A DNA stretch of 64,000 nucleotides from Pseudozobellia sp. WGM2. Lineage in GTDB: Bacteria; Bacteroidota; Bacteroidia; Flavobacteriales; Flavobacteriaceae. The stretch spans positions 558,001-622,000 of the forward strand of contig NZ_JADNYK010000003.1 in the NCBI RefSeq assembly GCF_017810075.1, given 5' to 3'. The notes below the pieces were generated by a model. It searched no databases, was not told the DNA's origin, and saw only the letters and a program-made list of their open reading frames with translations. Below, one piece after another: positions 17,305 through 25,521 of the stretch. Within the stretch, counting starts at the first letter, position 1, and each line of letters starts with the position of its first letter. Both the position numbers and the translations under genes were made by a program.

Positions 17305-18366
17305 ATGCCCGATATTAAAGAGGGTATCCCCTTTATTTATAGGAGGTGTCCCGATTTTATATAGAATAATGCCACTGGCATTCGCGGTTACTTCCTTTAT
17401 TTGTTCACCAAAAAAATTAGTGATATACCCAATGCTTTCACCCTTGGTCACGCTATCACCCGCGTGTTTTTCAGAATAAAAAATGCCTGTGTGGTCACTT
17501 TTGACACTTGTGCGTTGCGTAATTATAGTCGACGGGCTCGAGTTAGAATTTTCATTGGGCATCATTTGCAAATGTGACAGCAAAGAAAATATCGAAGAAA
17601 CAATTTTATTCGTCTCTTGTTCCCCCGACATACCGAGTCTACCACATTCGATATCTACGGTTGGTATTTGTCGGTGAAAAGCTTCTTGAGAACAATATAA
17701 GCTGGGTTGAAGAACCCTTTCTTTTGCAATTTGAAACCGTATCGTATAGTCAAAACCCATTGCCAAAGCCATCGCTTTTCCTTTTTTAGATGCTTCAGGA
17801 AAAGCCTCCGAATTGTACCACGCATTATATGGCATTAAATCTTCTGGGGAGTCACCCGCGTGCATATCGACAAAAAAGTCTGAACGTGCAATTATCTTTT
17901 GGGTGATGGTATGAGCTAAACGTGCCGTGATAGAACCTTTTTCTTCACCAGGAAAAGATCGATTTAAATTTTTTCCGTCAAGCGGATTTAAAAACGGACT
18001 ACGCCCTAAAAATGCGGGAATATTTGCCATTTGTACTAAAATCACCGTTCCGCTTAGCTGTTTGGCATCTAACTTTTCAATAATTTTTTGGGCGGCCAGT
18101 ATCGGAGGGTATTCATAACCGTGAATGCCAGCAGTAATACCCAATACAGGGCCCGGTTTTGCGCCATGAAAAACGGTTACTGGAATAAATGTACTGTCTT
18201 TACCATCTGAAACTTGAATTTCGTAATAGTTCTTAGAGCCCGGATTATTCTCACGCCCTTCAAATGAAAAAGAGTTTTGACCTAGAAGAACCGTATGACC
18301 AATCAATAATGCAATAAAAGAGAAAAGATTTCGCACGCCTAAAAGTTTTATGCAAAAATACCTCAA
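17296..18366 (-). CDS. Exported succinylglutamate desuccinylase/aspartoacylase-family protein
   Basis: 356 residues. An N-terminal signal region ends HTVLLGQ. The M14-like carboxypeptidase fold of the AstE/AspA family follows. The zinc ligands are seen in GIHGYEYPP (HxxE) and FFVDMHAGD (His), and the catalytic region is in TVDIECGRLG. A C-terminal biotinyl-like beta domain has HTGIFYSEKHAGDSVTKGE. The family cleaves N-acyl amino acids or trims peptides. An exported version in a flavobacterium could deacylate amino acids outside the cytoplasm. It stands alone beside a tRNA gene. Confidence 0.82.
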   Translation of the reverse strand: MRYFCIKLLGVRNLFSFIALLIGHTVLLGQNSFSFEGRENNPGSKNYYEIQVSDGKDSTFIPVTVFHGAKPGPVLGITAGIHGYEYPPILAAQKIIEKLDAKQLSGTVILVQMANIPAFLGRSPFLNPLDGKNLNRSFPGEEKGSITARLAHTITQKIIARSDFFVDMHAGDSPEDLMPYNAWYNSEAFPEASKKGKAMALAMGFDYTIRFQIAKERVLQPSLYCSQEAFHRQIPTVDIECGRLGMSGEQETNKIVSSIFSLLSHLQMMPNENSNSSPSTIITQRTSVKSDHTGIFYSEKHAGDSVTKGESIGYITNFFGEQIKEVTANASGIILYKIGTPPINKGDTLFNIGHLP

Positions 18367-18474
18367 GCAGAAAATTTAGAGCATATCAAATCAGCAATAA
18401 TAGAACTGGATTGAAATGAAATTAATAAGGCAATGAGCGATTGCAATTCTTTGCTAAAGCTTTTAAAAAGGTAG

Positions 18475-18546
18475 TAGCCCCGGCAAGAATCGAACTTGCA
18501 TCTAAAGTTTAGGAAACTTCTATTCTATCCATTGAACTACGGGGCC
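18475..18546 (-). tRNA. trnR: tRNA-Arg (anticodon CCT)
   Basis: Leftward, a full cloverleaf can be folded. The acceptor GGCCCCG pairs with CGGGGCT (one G-T at the first pair). The D-arm is GTTC/GAAT, the anticodon arm GAAGT-TTCCTAA-ACTTT with CCT at the anticodon position, the variable loop is 4 nt, and the T-arm is GCAAG-TTCGATT-CTTGC, with discriminator A. CCA is not encoded. Reads the AGG codon. Confidence 0.95.
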
Positions 18547-18678
18547 AAAATATACGCTTGGTAGCAGATATCCACATATCTACCAAAAGCAGCATGAAGA
18601 AAAGTATTAAGAGGGCAAAAGTAGAATATTTTCAATTTCCTTGAAAATCCGATGCAATTTTAATCTTGCAGAAATAAA

Positions 18679-18709
18679 AAAGACGTCAACAGAGGCTGTC
18701 AACGTCTTT
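18679..18709 (-). terminator. Terminator of the oxidoreductase gene
   Basis: AAAGACGT/ACGTCTTT with an inner ACAG/CTGT stem (two mismatches between them). On the minus strand it is followed by a T-run, 38 bases after the stop at 18747. Confidence 0.75.
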
Positions 18710-18746
18710 CTATGATTAATTAGGTTTACAATCCTCTTATTATTCT

Positions 18747-20090
18747 CTACACATTTTCAGGAACCTCAAACCCTTCACGATAATCACGGGTCAAATATTT
18801 ATCTGCTTCGGCATCGTTTACAAAACGCTCTGTTTTAGGATCAAAATTAAGCACACGACCCGTTCTATAGGCAATGTTACCTAAATGCGCTAAACCAGAA
18901 GATAAATGAGCTGTTTCTACTGGGCCATTAAGTATAGATTTATCATGTTTACGAACCGCTTCTATAAAATTGGCGAAGTGGCCATCTGTTCCGCCATTGC
19001 CTCGATCCATACCAGTACCAGATTCACCACCATCTTCACCAGATTTACCAGGTGTTCTATCTTTACCTAAATATGTGGTGTACTTATCGTAGCCATCTAC
19101 TACTAAAATACCTTTGTCACCGTAGAAAATATTACCTACAGTAGCACCGCCCTCGGCATTTGTACACCAAGGTCGAACCTCAAACTGTATAATTTTATTT
19201 TCTTCCGGATAATTGTAAACTGAAGTAAGTACCTCGGGAGTTTCTTTACTATCATTCCAAAGAAACTTGCCGCCCATTGCGGTTATTTGTGTTGGAAGCC
19301 CTACATCTAAGCCCCACATACAAAGGTCGGTCTCATGTATACCTTGATTACCTACATCTCCATTACCATAATCCCAATGCCAATGCCAGTTGTAATGAAC
19401 CAAGTTTTGAGTAAACGGTTCTTTTTGGGCAGGGCCGGTCCATAAATCATAATCCAATCCTTCAGGCACTTGTGATAAGCCTTTATCCCCAATATCGGGC
19501 CTCCATCTAAACACAAGTCCACGAGACATGTACACTCTACCAATATAGCCATCTCTCATTAAACCTATGGCCTCATTGATGGCAGGTGAACTTCTAAGCT
19601 GTACCCCGTGTTGAACGATACGGTCATATTTATTGGCAGCTTCGACCATTTTACGCCCCTCCCATATATTATGTGAACCAGGCTTTTCTACGTAAACATC
19701 TTTACCAGCTTGACAGGCCCAGATTACCGATAACGCATGCCAATGGTTCGGACTGGCAATACTTACCACATCGATATCTTTATCATCGAATACCCTGCGC
19801 AGATCTTGCTCAAGAGATACTTTCTTATCATAGGTTTCTTTAAATGACTTCTGTCTCTCTTTAAGAATGTTCATATCGGGATCACATAAGGTGGCCACTC
19901 GAACATTATCTTGCGCCATTAAACTTTTGATATGCGATTTACCCCTGCCATTTACCCCTAAGACTGCAGCATTAATACGATCGTTAGCTCCGAAAACGTT
20001 TGCGGAAACAATAGTAGGAGCGGCAATGACCCCAGTTCCTGCAACTGCTGTTTTCTTGATAAAAGATCTTCTAGATGATTTCATTTTCAA
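18747..20090 (-). CDS. Tat-exported Gfo/Idh/MocA-family oxidoreductase
   Basis: 447 residues. A twin-arginine signal (SSRRSFIKKTAVAGTG) is followed by a dinucleotide-binding Rossmann domain (NAAVLGVNGRGKSHI). The family active-site motif is YVEKPGSHN, and the C-terminal domain contains GNQGIHETDLCMWGL. Exported members with a Tat signal fold and bind NAD(P) before export and are thought to use the cofactor in a closed redox cycle, as in GH109-type enzymes and related Bacteroidota proteins. The substrate is probably a sugar or inositol. It is a single-gene unit with a terminator. Confidence 0.88.
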   Translation of the reverse strand: MKMKSSRRSFIKKTAVAGTGVIAAPTIVSANVFGANDRINAAVLGVNGRGKSHIKSLMAQDNVRVATLCDPDMNILKERQKSFKETYDKKVSLEQDLRRVFDDKDIDVVSIASPNHWHALSVIWACQAGKDVYVEKPGSHNIWEGRKMVEAANKYDRIVQHGVQLRSSPAINEAIGLMRDGYIGRVYMSRGLVFRWRPDIGDKGLSQVPEGLDYDLWTGPAQKEPFTQNLVHYNWHWHWDYGNGDVGNQGIHETDLCMWGLDVGLPTQITAMGGKFLWNDSKETPEVLTSVYNYPEENKIIQFEVRPWCTNAEGGATVGNIFYGDKGILVVDGYDKYTTYLGKDRTPGKSGEDGGESGTGMDRGNGGTDGHFANFIEAVRKHDKSILNGPVETAHLSSGLAHLGNIAYRTGRVLNFDPKTERFVNDAEADKYLTRDYREGFEVPENV

Positions 20091-20788
20091 TATATTTGGT
20101 TTTAGTTAAGTTGAAATTAAAATAAACCCAAGCAACACTATTTCTTGATCAGTCTGTGCAATCGAATACACAAATTCGCCTAATGCTTGATTGGCCTAAG
20201 TTAATAATTATAAGAATAGTTTACCCTTATAAATTATCATATTACTAAAGAATATTGACCAAAACCATACAATTAGTCACATTTGTAGTGCGGGGACTAC
20301 GAAATAGACAATCAGATTAGCCTAGGGACAGTAGTATTCCACAGTCTAAAAGAAAATTTTAAAATCGCTAGAATATCATTCGCCAGTAGAAAAAACTATA
20401 AATAGACAAGCTATTACAAAACAGATGGCGAAAAAACAGAAAAGGACAATATAGTTATCCATAAGTAGGTGTTTTGTTCAAAATTACTCAAAAACACACC
20501 TTGGTTCACTTTTACTTACATTTTTTCGATGAAATCCTTACAAATTGACTTCACCAGTGGGTTCAACGATAAAGCCTACCCTTTCAACCATAATTCTGAA
20601 TGGTCACATCGACAAACTGTCACATTTCGTATAAAAGTGATTCAAATCGGAGAGGAAATCACTCAATTTTAATTAAAATGTTAATTGCGTGATAGCATCA
20701 GTAATCTATTTTTTTGTGGTATTAAGTAAGGTAAGGTCAGGCTACTTTTATTGGAGAATACTTTTATAAATTTTTAAAATAAAAAATT
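20091..20788. other. 698-bp intergenic region
   Basis: An AT-rich gap between a leftward and a rightward gene. A 67-codon rightward frame (20469-20672) has no recognisable features and is not called. One short inverted repeat (TTTGTAGT 20282-20289 with ACTACGAA 20296-20303, one G-T) is present. Promoters for both neighbours must lie here, but I see no perfect TAnnTTTG near either start. Nothing else was recognised. Confidence 0.5.
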
Positions 20789-20974
20789 ATGAATAAAGAT
20801 CAATTAGAAGGCAAGTGGAAACAAATCAAAGGTAATTTCAAGCAAAAATATGGCAAGGTCACCGATGACGATACCACTTATGCTGAAGGAAAGTTTGATG
20901 AAATGCTAGGTCGTTTACAAGAGCGTACCGGTAAAACCAAAGAAGAGCTACAGGAAGAAATAAGTAATTGGTAA
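20789..20974 (+). CDS. CsbD-like stress protein
   Basis: 61 residues, the normal size of the CsbD family. MNKDQLEGKWKQIKGNFKQKYG and the following LTDDD-like and YAEGKFDEMLGRLQERTG segments are characteristic. These small, charged, largely helical cytoplasmic proteins are induced by general stress in many bacteria; the molecular role is unknown. It is a single-gene unit with a long leader and a strong terminator. Confidence 0.92.
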   Translation: MNKDQLEGKWKQIKGNFKQKYGKVTDDDTTYAEGKFDEMLGRLQERTGKTKEELQEEISNW

Positions 20975-20994
20975 TTTATCTGTCACTTAAGGTT

Positions 20995-21018
20995 AGCCCC
21001 GATTTATCGGGGCTTTTT
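20995..21018. terminator. Terminator between convergent genes
   Basis: AGCCCCGA (20995-21002) pairs with TCGGGGCT (21007-21014), followed by TTTT. It ends the CsbD gene. Confidence 0.85.
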
Positions 21019-21024
21019 AATTCG

Positions 21025-21849
21025 TTACTTTCCAATTATTTCAGATTTCACTTCAACGAAATTTAACAATAGTGGAATTGCCGGATAGACCATATTGTGA
21101 CCATACCCATCCATTTCCATTAACTCAACATCTTCATGGCCCACAACTTTCATCATACGATAAAAGTAGGCTACCTCTTCATAGCGCCCCAAGAGCTCAA
21201 GTTCTCGATTTCCGGTAATCAGAAGCATCGGCGGTGCATCTTTACGCACATGAAATAAAGGAGCAAATGGGTCTATAATAGGTTGCGTACCCTCGATACC
21301 CATCTCTTTGCGAATTGTAAAATGTGTAATGGTATGTCCGCTAAACGGAATTAACCCAGCGATGTCATTGGCATCGATGTCGAACTTCTCAAGGTAGCTT
21401 TTGTCTAGGCCTACCATACTTGCCAAATAGCCCCCGGCAGAATGACCTGAAACAAAAATCTTCTCTGGATTACCATTGAACTTCTCGATATTTTTAAATG
21501 CCCAAGCGACTGCTGCTGCTGCGTCTTCAATGTAAATAGGATGCTTCACTTTGGGGTGCATGCGATAATTGACGGTAACTACAGCTACACCTTTCTCCAA
21601 TAGTCCTTCGGGAATGTGCTTATTTCCGTTTTCCAATCCACCGCCATGAAACCATACTATTGTTGATACATTGGTAGTGTCTTTTGGATAATAAACATCG
21701 AGTTTACATCGCTCTTTGAGGTATGCATCTGTCTTTTGCAAGCTAGTATTGTAGTAGGGTATATTTTCCTTTAACTCATACTCCGTTTGAGCAAACGTGA
21801 TATTGCCTAAAAAGAAAAAGATAATGTAGAGATAGAAGGTATTTTTCAT
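21025..21849 (-). CDS. Exported alpha/beta-hydrolase (esterase/carboxylesterase type)
   Basis: 274 residues. A signal peptide ends GNITFAQ. The oxyanion-hole motif VWFHGGGLENG, nucleophile elbow VSGHSAGGYLA and catalytic histidine in MDGYGHNMVYP define an HSL/BD-FAE-like esterase. It lies downstream of five genes for exported amine- or amide-active enzymes in the same direction (46 bases after the RidA lipoprotein gene), so it is probably the last gene of that operon. It could remove an acyl or ester group from the shared substrate, which is unknown. All products of this cluster carry export signals. Confidence 0.85.
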   Translation of the reverse strand: MKNTFYLYIIFFFLGNITFAQTEYELKENIPYYNTSLQKTDAYLKERCKLDVYYPKDTTNVSTIVWFHGGGLENGNKHIPEGLLEKGVAVVTVNYRMHPKVKHPIYIEDAAAAVAWAFKNIEKFNGNPEKIFVSGHSAGGYLASMVGLDKSYLEKFDIDANDIAGLIPFSGHTITHFTIRKEMGIEGTQPIIDPFAPLFHVRKDAPPMLLITGNRELELLGRYEEVAYFYRMMKVVGHEDVELMEMDGYGHNMVYPAIPLLLNFVEVKSEIIGK

Positions 21850-21895
21850 TTTCAGTGCTATTTATATGGGCGAAAGTAGGGAAAAAGAATTAGCA

Positions 21896-22474
21896 TCAAT
21901 CGCTCACTTCAACCACCATATCTACCTCAATAGCAATATTACCAGGCAAAGAACCCATACCGACTGCCGCTCGCGCATGCTTACCACGTTCACCGAAAAC
22001 GGCTACCATCAAATCTGAATAACCATTCACGACTTTGGGCTGATCCCCGAAATCTGGAGTACAATTGACCATGCCCTTAACCTTTACTATACGCTTTACT
22101 TTATTCAAGTTGCCCAATTCAGCTTTAAGCACTGAAAGCTGGTTTATACCGGTAATTCTAGCGGCTTCATACCCTTCTTCTATGGTTAAATCTTCACCGA
22201 CTTTACCGGTGATATTCTTACCATCTGGCTTTAAAGGACCTTTACCCGATAAAAAAATCAAGTTGCCGACGCGAACGGCATTTACATAATTAGCGATGGG
22301 CGAAGATGGTGTACTCAATTCGATACCTAATTCCCCCAATTTTTCTTCTGGATTGTAATCTGGGTCGAGCGTAGTTTCTTCAGCTGGGACAGCAGGAGCA
22401 GCTTGTTCTTTTTCGGCCGAAGTATCACATGAAAATAATACCATAAAGGCAAGTAGACTTACTATATATTTCAT
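21896..22474 (-). CDS. RidA-family lipoprotein
   Basis: 192 residues. The lipoprotein signal MKYIVSLLAFMVLFSC is followed by an Ala/Pro/Glu-rich linker and a RidA (YjgF/UK114) domain of about 145 residues: VRVGNLIFLSGKGPL, then HARAAVGMGSLPGNIAIEVD, which keeps the arginine expected to bind the substrate carboxylate. RidA proteins hydrolyse reactive enamine/imine intermediates made by PLP enzymes. They are normally cytoplasmic, so a lipoprotein form next to an exported PLP enzyme suggests enamine chemistry outside the cytoplasm. Second RidA of the cluster. Confidence 0.85.
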   Translation of the reverse strand: MKYIVSLLAFMVLFSCDTSAEKEQAAPAVPAEETTLDPDYNPEEKLGELGIELSTPSSPIANYVNAVRVGNLIFLSGKGPLKPDGKNITGKVGEDLTIEEGYEAARITGINQLSVLKAELGNLNKVKRIVKVKGMVNCTPDFGDQPKVVNGYSDLMVAVFGERGKHARAAVGMGSLPGNIAIEVDMVVEVSD

Positions 22475-22501
22475 AAAAGTTTATTATTTCTTAAGCAAAA
22501 A

Positions 22502-23716
22502 TTAAGCATTCTTAAGCACCTCTTTGACCCTTTGTGCTACTATTCGCTCTTGACCGGGCTCCATCATCCATGTAGTTATACCCACTTCTTCATTACCTCC
22601 AACAGTCTCTATAGATGGGTGACCGTCTCGCAAGGCCCTTCTCATATCGGGCTTCGAAATTTTGACTAAATCTTCATCCCAACGAATTTTAAGACTTGGT
22701 ACATGATTGGCGTGCGGGGGAACATGTATTTCAGTTTCCACACCATTAACGGATTTTGCACTATCGCTAATTAACTTGATCTGACTTTCCCACATTTCCC
22801 ATTCCTTTTTATGGTCTCTTGCGAGATACAACTCTAAGGCAACCAACATACCGAGCACTTCTTCTTTATTAACTTTCATACCCCTTGCAATGGTGGTACC
22901 TCTGGGAGGAGTATGCAATCGGGCGGCCTCAATAAATTTTCGTTTTCCCAAAAGTAATCCAGCACTTTGAGGACCCCGAATGCCCTTTCCTCCGGAAAAC
23001 GCAACGAGATCAAAACCCATTTTAGTAAACTTAAAAAGATTTTCTACAGGTGGTACATCGGCAGCACAATCTATAAAAGTGGGAATGTTATGCTTTTTGC
23101 CAAGAGCTACAAATTCTTCCCTCGAAATTTCTCCTGCATCGGTATTAGCGTTCAAAAACCATAACATTGCCGTATTCTTGTTAATTGCTTTTTCAAGATC
23201 TTTAGTACTCTTTACCTCAACAATTTTAGCCCCTGTATTGATTAGGGCATGTGTATACCCGATAGCATGCTTTTCTTGAACGATCACTTCATTTTTAAGA
23301 CCTGTGGTGTCAGGAAGTTGGCTGACCTTTTTCTCGTCCATACCACAAATGACTCCGGCCAGCCCAATGGTCATCGCCCCGAATGCCCCGGAAGAGACCG
23401 TTGCATATTCACACTCCAACAATTGAGCAATACGCTCCCCTACCTTATCATGTAACTCATCTAAGTTGACGTATTCAGTAGCTCCATAACTAATGGCTTC
23501 CGTAACCTCTTTATGCATCAACGAGCCCGTCATCGAGGTGTAGGTACCCGCAGCGTTAATAAAAGTTCTTAGCCCCAATTCTTTAAAAAAATCGCGAGCA
23601 GCAGGTTTTAAAAAAACTTCTTCCGTGGTCTTTGCCGACACCAAACTTGGTCCCAAAAGCCCGCCCACTAAAGGTAAGGCCGATATAGATTTCAATGCGT
23701 TTCTTCTACTGCTCAT
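22502..23716 (-). CDS. Tat-exported SelA-like PLP-dependent enzyme (fold type I)
   Basis: 404 residues from the ATG at 23716. An in-frame start at 23758 falls in the stop region of the upstream gene and is less likely. The leader SSRRNALKSISALPLVGG is twin-arginine-like. The fold-type-I PLP core follows: FINAAGTYTSMTGSLM at the start, VSSGAFGAM for phosphate binding, FIDCAADVPP, and the Schiff-base lysine in FSGGKGIRGPQSAG. Closest recalled relatives are the SelA-like/D-glucosaminate-6-phosphate ammonia-lyase (DgaE) group, often paired with the amidohydrolase found two genes upstream. It likely performs an elimination that yields an enamine. Export of such an enzyme is unusual. Confidence 0.83.
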   Translation of the reverse strand: MSSRRNALKSISALPLVGGLLGPSLVSAKTTEEVFLKPAARDFFKELGLRTFINAAGTYTSMTGSLMHKEVTEAISYGATEYVNLDELHDKVGERIAQLLECEYATVSSGAFGAMTIGLAGVICGMDEKKVSQLPDTTGLKNEVIVQEKHAIGYTHALINTGAKIVEVKSTKDLEKAINKNTAMLWFLNANTDAGEISREEFVALGKKHNIPTFIDCAADVPPVENLFKFTKMGFDLVAFSGGKGIRGPQSAGLLLGKRKFIEAARLHTPPRGTTIARGMKVNKEEVLGMLVALELYLARDHKKEWEMWESQIKLISDSAKSVNGVETEIHVPPHANHVPSLKIRWDEDLVKISKPDMRRALRDGHPSIETVGGNEEVGITTWMMEPGQERIVAQRVKEVLKNA

Positions 23717-23736
23717 AATTCTTAAATTAAGGGTTA

Positions 23737-24225
23737 TTATTCTACTGCTGCTATACAATCCATTTCTACCAAAGATTTACCGGGCACACCACCATAGGTT
23801 GCCACCGTAGTTCGTACCGGGGGATTCTTACCGAACCTACCTCGAAACACCTCATTCATAGCCTGGTAATCACCTAAATCGGCGAGATAAACATTTACTT
23901 TTAAGACCTGTTCCATAGATGAACCGTTCGCTTTCAAACCCTTCTCTAATTCTTGGAGCACAATTTCAGTATGGGCCTTAATTTCGTAAGGTTCTGTATG
24001 CGCTCCTTTACCGGCGATGTATAACGTATTACCATGCCTAACCGCACCAGAAAAAAGAGGGATGTCTTGATTGGTTACGATTTCTCCCACTACTTCTTTT
24101 TTTGCCGGTGTCTCGTCTGAGCCCATTTTCTTTGACATGGCATTAACAGAACCTACCCCAAAGAGTGCCGCCAAACCCATACCCAATTTTTTTAAAGAGG
24201 CCCTTCTTGTTGTTTTATTATCCAT
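23737..24225 (-). CDS. Tat-exported RidA-family protein
   Basis: 162 residues. The leader has TTRRASLKKLGMGLAALFG, a twin-arginine motif. The mature RidA domain shows NTLYIAGKGAH, HTEIVLQELEKGLKANGSSM, VLKVNVYLADLGDY and PPVRTTVATYGGVPG with the catalytic arginine, ending VEMDCIAAVE. This is a canonical trimeric RidA sequence with an export signal added. It is placed between the amidohydrolase and the PLP enzyme (20-base gap to the latter), consistent with hydrolysing the enamine/imine released by that enzyme. Confidence 0.86.
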   Translation of the reverse strand: MDNKTTRRASLKKLGMGLAALFGVGSVNAMSKKMGSDETPAKKEVVGEIVTNQDIPLFSGAVRHGNTLYIAGKGAHTEPYEIKAHTEIVLQELEKGLKANGSSMEQVLKVNVYLADLGDYQAMNEVFRGRFGKNPPVRTTVATYGGVPGKSLVEMDCIAAVE

Positions 24226-24257
24226 AATTTTAATATTACAATTAGTTATTAATCATT

Positions 24258-25499
24258 TTAGTTATCCCAATCTCCAACGGCGAGACCGTTCAGGTCATAC
24301 ACTACCTTACCTGCTCTAATCGTCAGTTCGCATTCGAACTTTTTATCACCCTTCATTCTTTTCCGCTGGGTATCGATAAAACCGAAATCCCCTTCGCGTA
24401 GATTCAATAAAGTAATATCAGCCACAGCACCCTCTGTTAAATGACCAAGGTCTTCTCTCTTTATGGCTTTGGCAGAATTCCAAGTTGTTGTAGCAATAAC
24501 TTCTGAAACGGGCATGTTCATGTTCAAAAATTTAGACATTATATTGGTTATATCTTTCATGCCAGCATTCATGCTACCGGTATGTAGGTCGGTACTTATG
24601 GTATTTGGTTTAAAACCTTGTTTCATTGCAGGTACCGCTTGAGCAAACAAGAAGCTCCCACCTCCATGGCCAACATCAAAAATAATCCCTTTTTTCTGCG
24701 CTTCCCGTGCAAAATCGGCTACTTTACCATCATCACCTACAATTGGCATTCTACCATTTACGTGAGCATAGGCATGGGTAAAAATATCGCCGGGCCTTAA
24801 TTTTTCCATAAAAAGTGTTTCTAAAGACAATTCGGGTTGACTGCCCCCAAAATCTATCATTACAGGAATATCAGCTAGTTTCCCAGCCTCCACAGCCTTT
24901 TCCGTAGGTGTCCAATCAAAGCCACTATAATGAGCGAGTTTTACCCCGACGACATGTGCTTTATTTTGCTTTGCGACCATGGCGGTGAGCTTAGCATCCA
25001 TATCGAAGAGGTTTTGCTCCAAAGCTCCACCTTTCATGCCTGAACCTACAATATTTATAAAGGATAATACCCTTGTTTTCGATCTATCTATAACCTGATC
25101 TTTGAACAATTGAAAATTACGCCAACCGGCACCCCCTGCATCAACCAAGGTAGTTACACCTGCTCTAAAACTAAATCCGTCTGGGGGAAGGGCGGTAAAA
25201 CTATTACTTAGATATGCATTAGGTTCAGTGCCATGAAAGTTATGGCTATGAATGTCTATTAGACCGGGAGAGACATACAAGCCTTCAGCATCGATTACCG
25301 TGCCTGCAGAATTTTTTGAGATATTCGAACCAACCTTGGCAATTGCATCACCTTTGATAGCAATATCGATCACCTTATCGATACCGTTTTTAGCATCTAA
25401 AACATGCCCATTTTTTATGAGTATATCAAATTCTTGGGCATTTACACCCAGAGTACACCATAAAATTACCCAAATGAGCGGCTTGATTTTTTTGTTCAT
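24258..25499 (-). CDS. Exported amidohydrolase (EF_0837/Atu3266-type)
   Basis: 413 residues from the ATG at 25499, which gives a signal peptide ending LGVNAQ. A start at 25517 would add six residues. The metal site of the amidohydrolase superfamily is visible: IDIHSHNFHG (HxH), HVVGVKLAHYSG (carbamylated-lysine region), FTHAYAH, DVGHGGGSF and TISTDLHTGS (catalytic Asp). I recall relatives of this amidohydrolase/deacetylase group encoded next to SelA-like enzymes in Firmicutes and Proteobacteria, but as cytoplasmic proteins. It likely releases an acyl or amide group before the PLP step. Confidence 0.85.
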   Translation of the reverse strand: MNKKIKPLIWVILWCTLGVNAQEFDILIKNGHVLDAKNGIDKVIDIAIKGDAIAKVGSNISKNSAGTVIDAEGLYVSPGLIDIHSHNFHGTEPNAYLSNSFTALPPDGFSFRAGVTTLVDAGGAGWRNFQLFKDQVIDRSKTRVLSFINIVGSGMKGGALEQNLFDMDAKLTAMVAKQNKAHVVGVKLAHYSGFDWTPTEKAVEAGKLADIPVMIDFGGSQPELSLETLFMEKLRPGDIFTHAYAHVNGRMPIVGDDGKVADFAREAQKKGIIFDVGHGGGSFLFAQAVPAMKQGFKPNTISTDLHTGSMNAGMKDITNIMSKFLNMNMPVSEVIATTTWNSAKAIKREDLGHLTEGAVADITLLNLREGDFGFIDTQRKRMKGDKKFECELTIRAGKVVYDLNGLAVGDWDN

Positions 25500-25521
25500 G
25501 TTTGTCATAAGTGTCAATCTA

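Noticed and set aside
20469-20672. 67-codon rightward frame in the large intergenic gap
   Set aside because: No signal, motif, promoter box or conserved pattern; the sequence is AT-rich and looks random.
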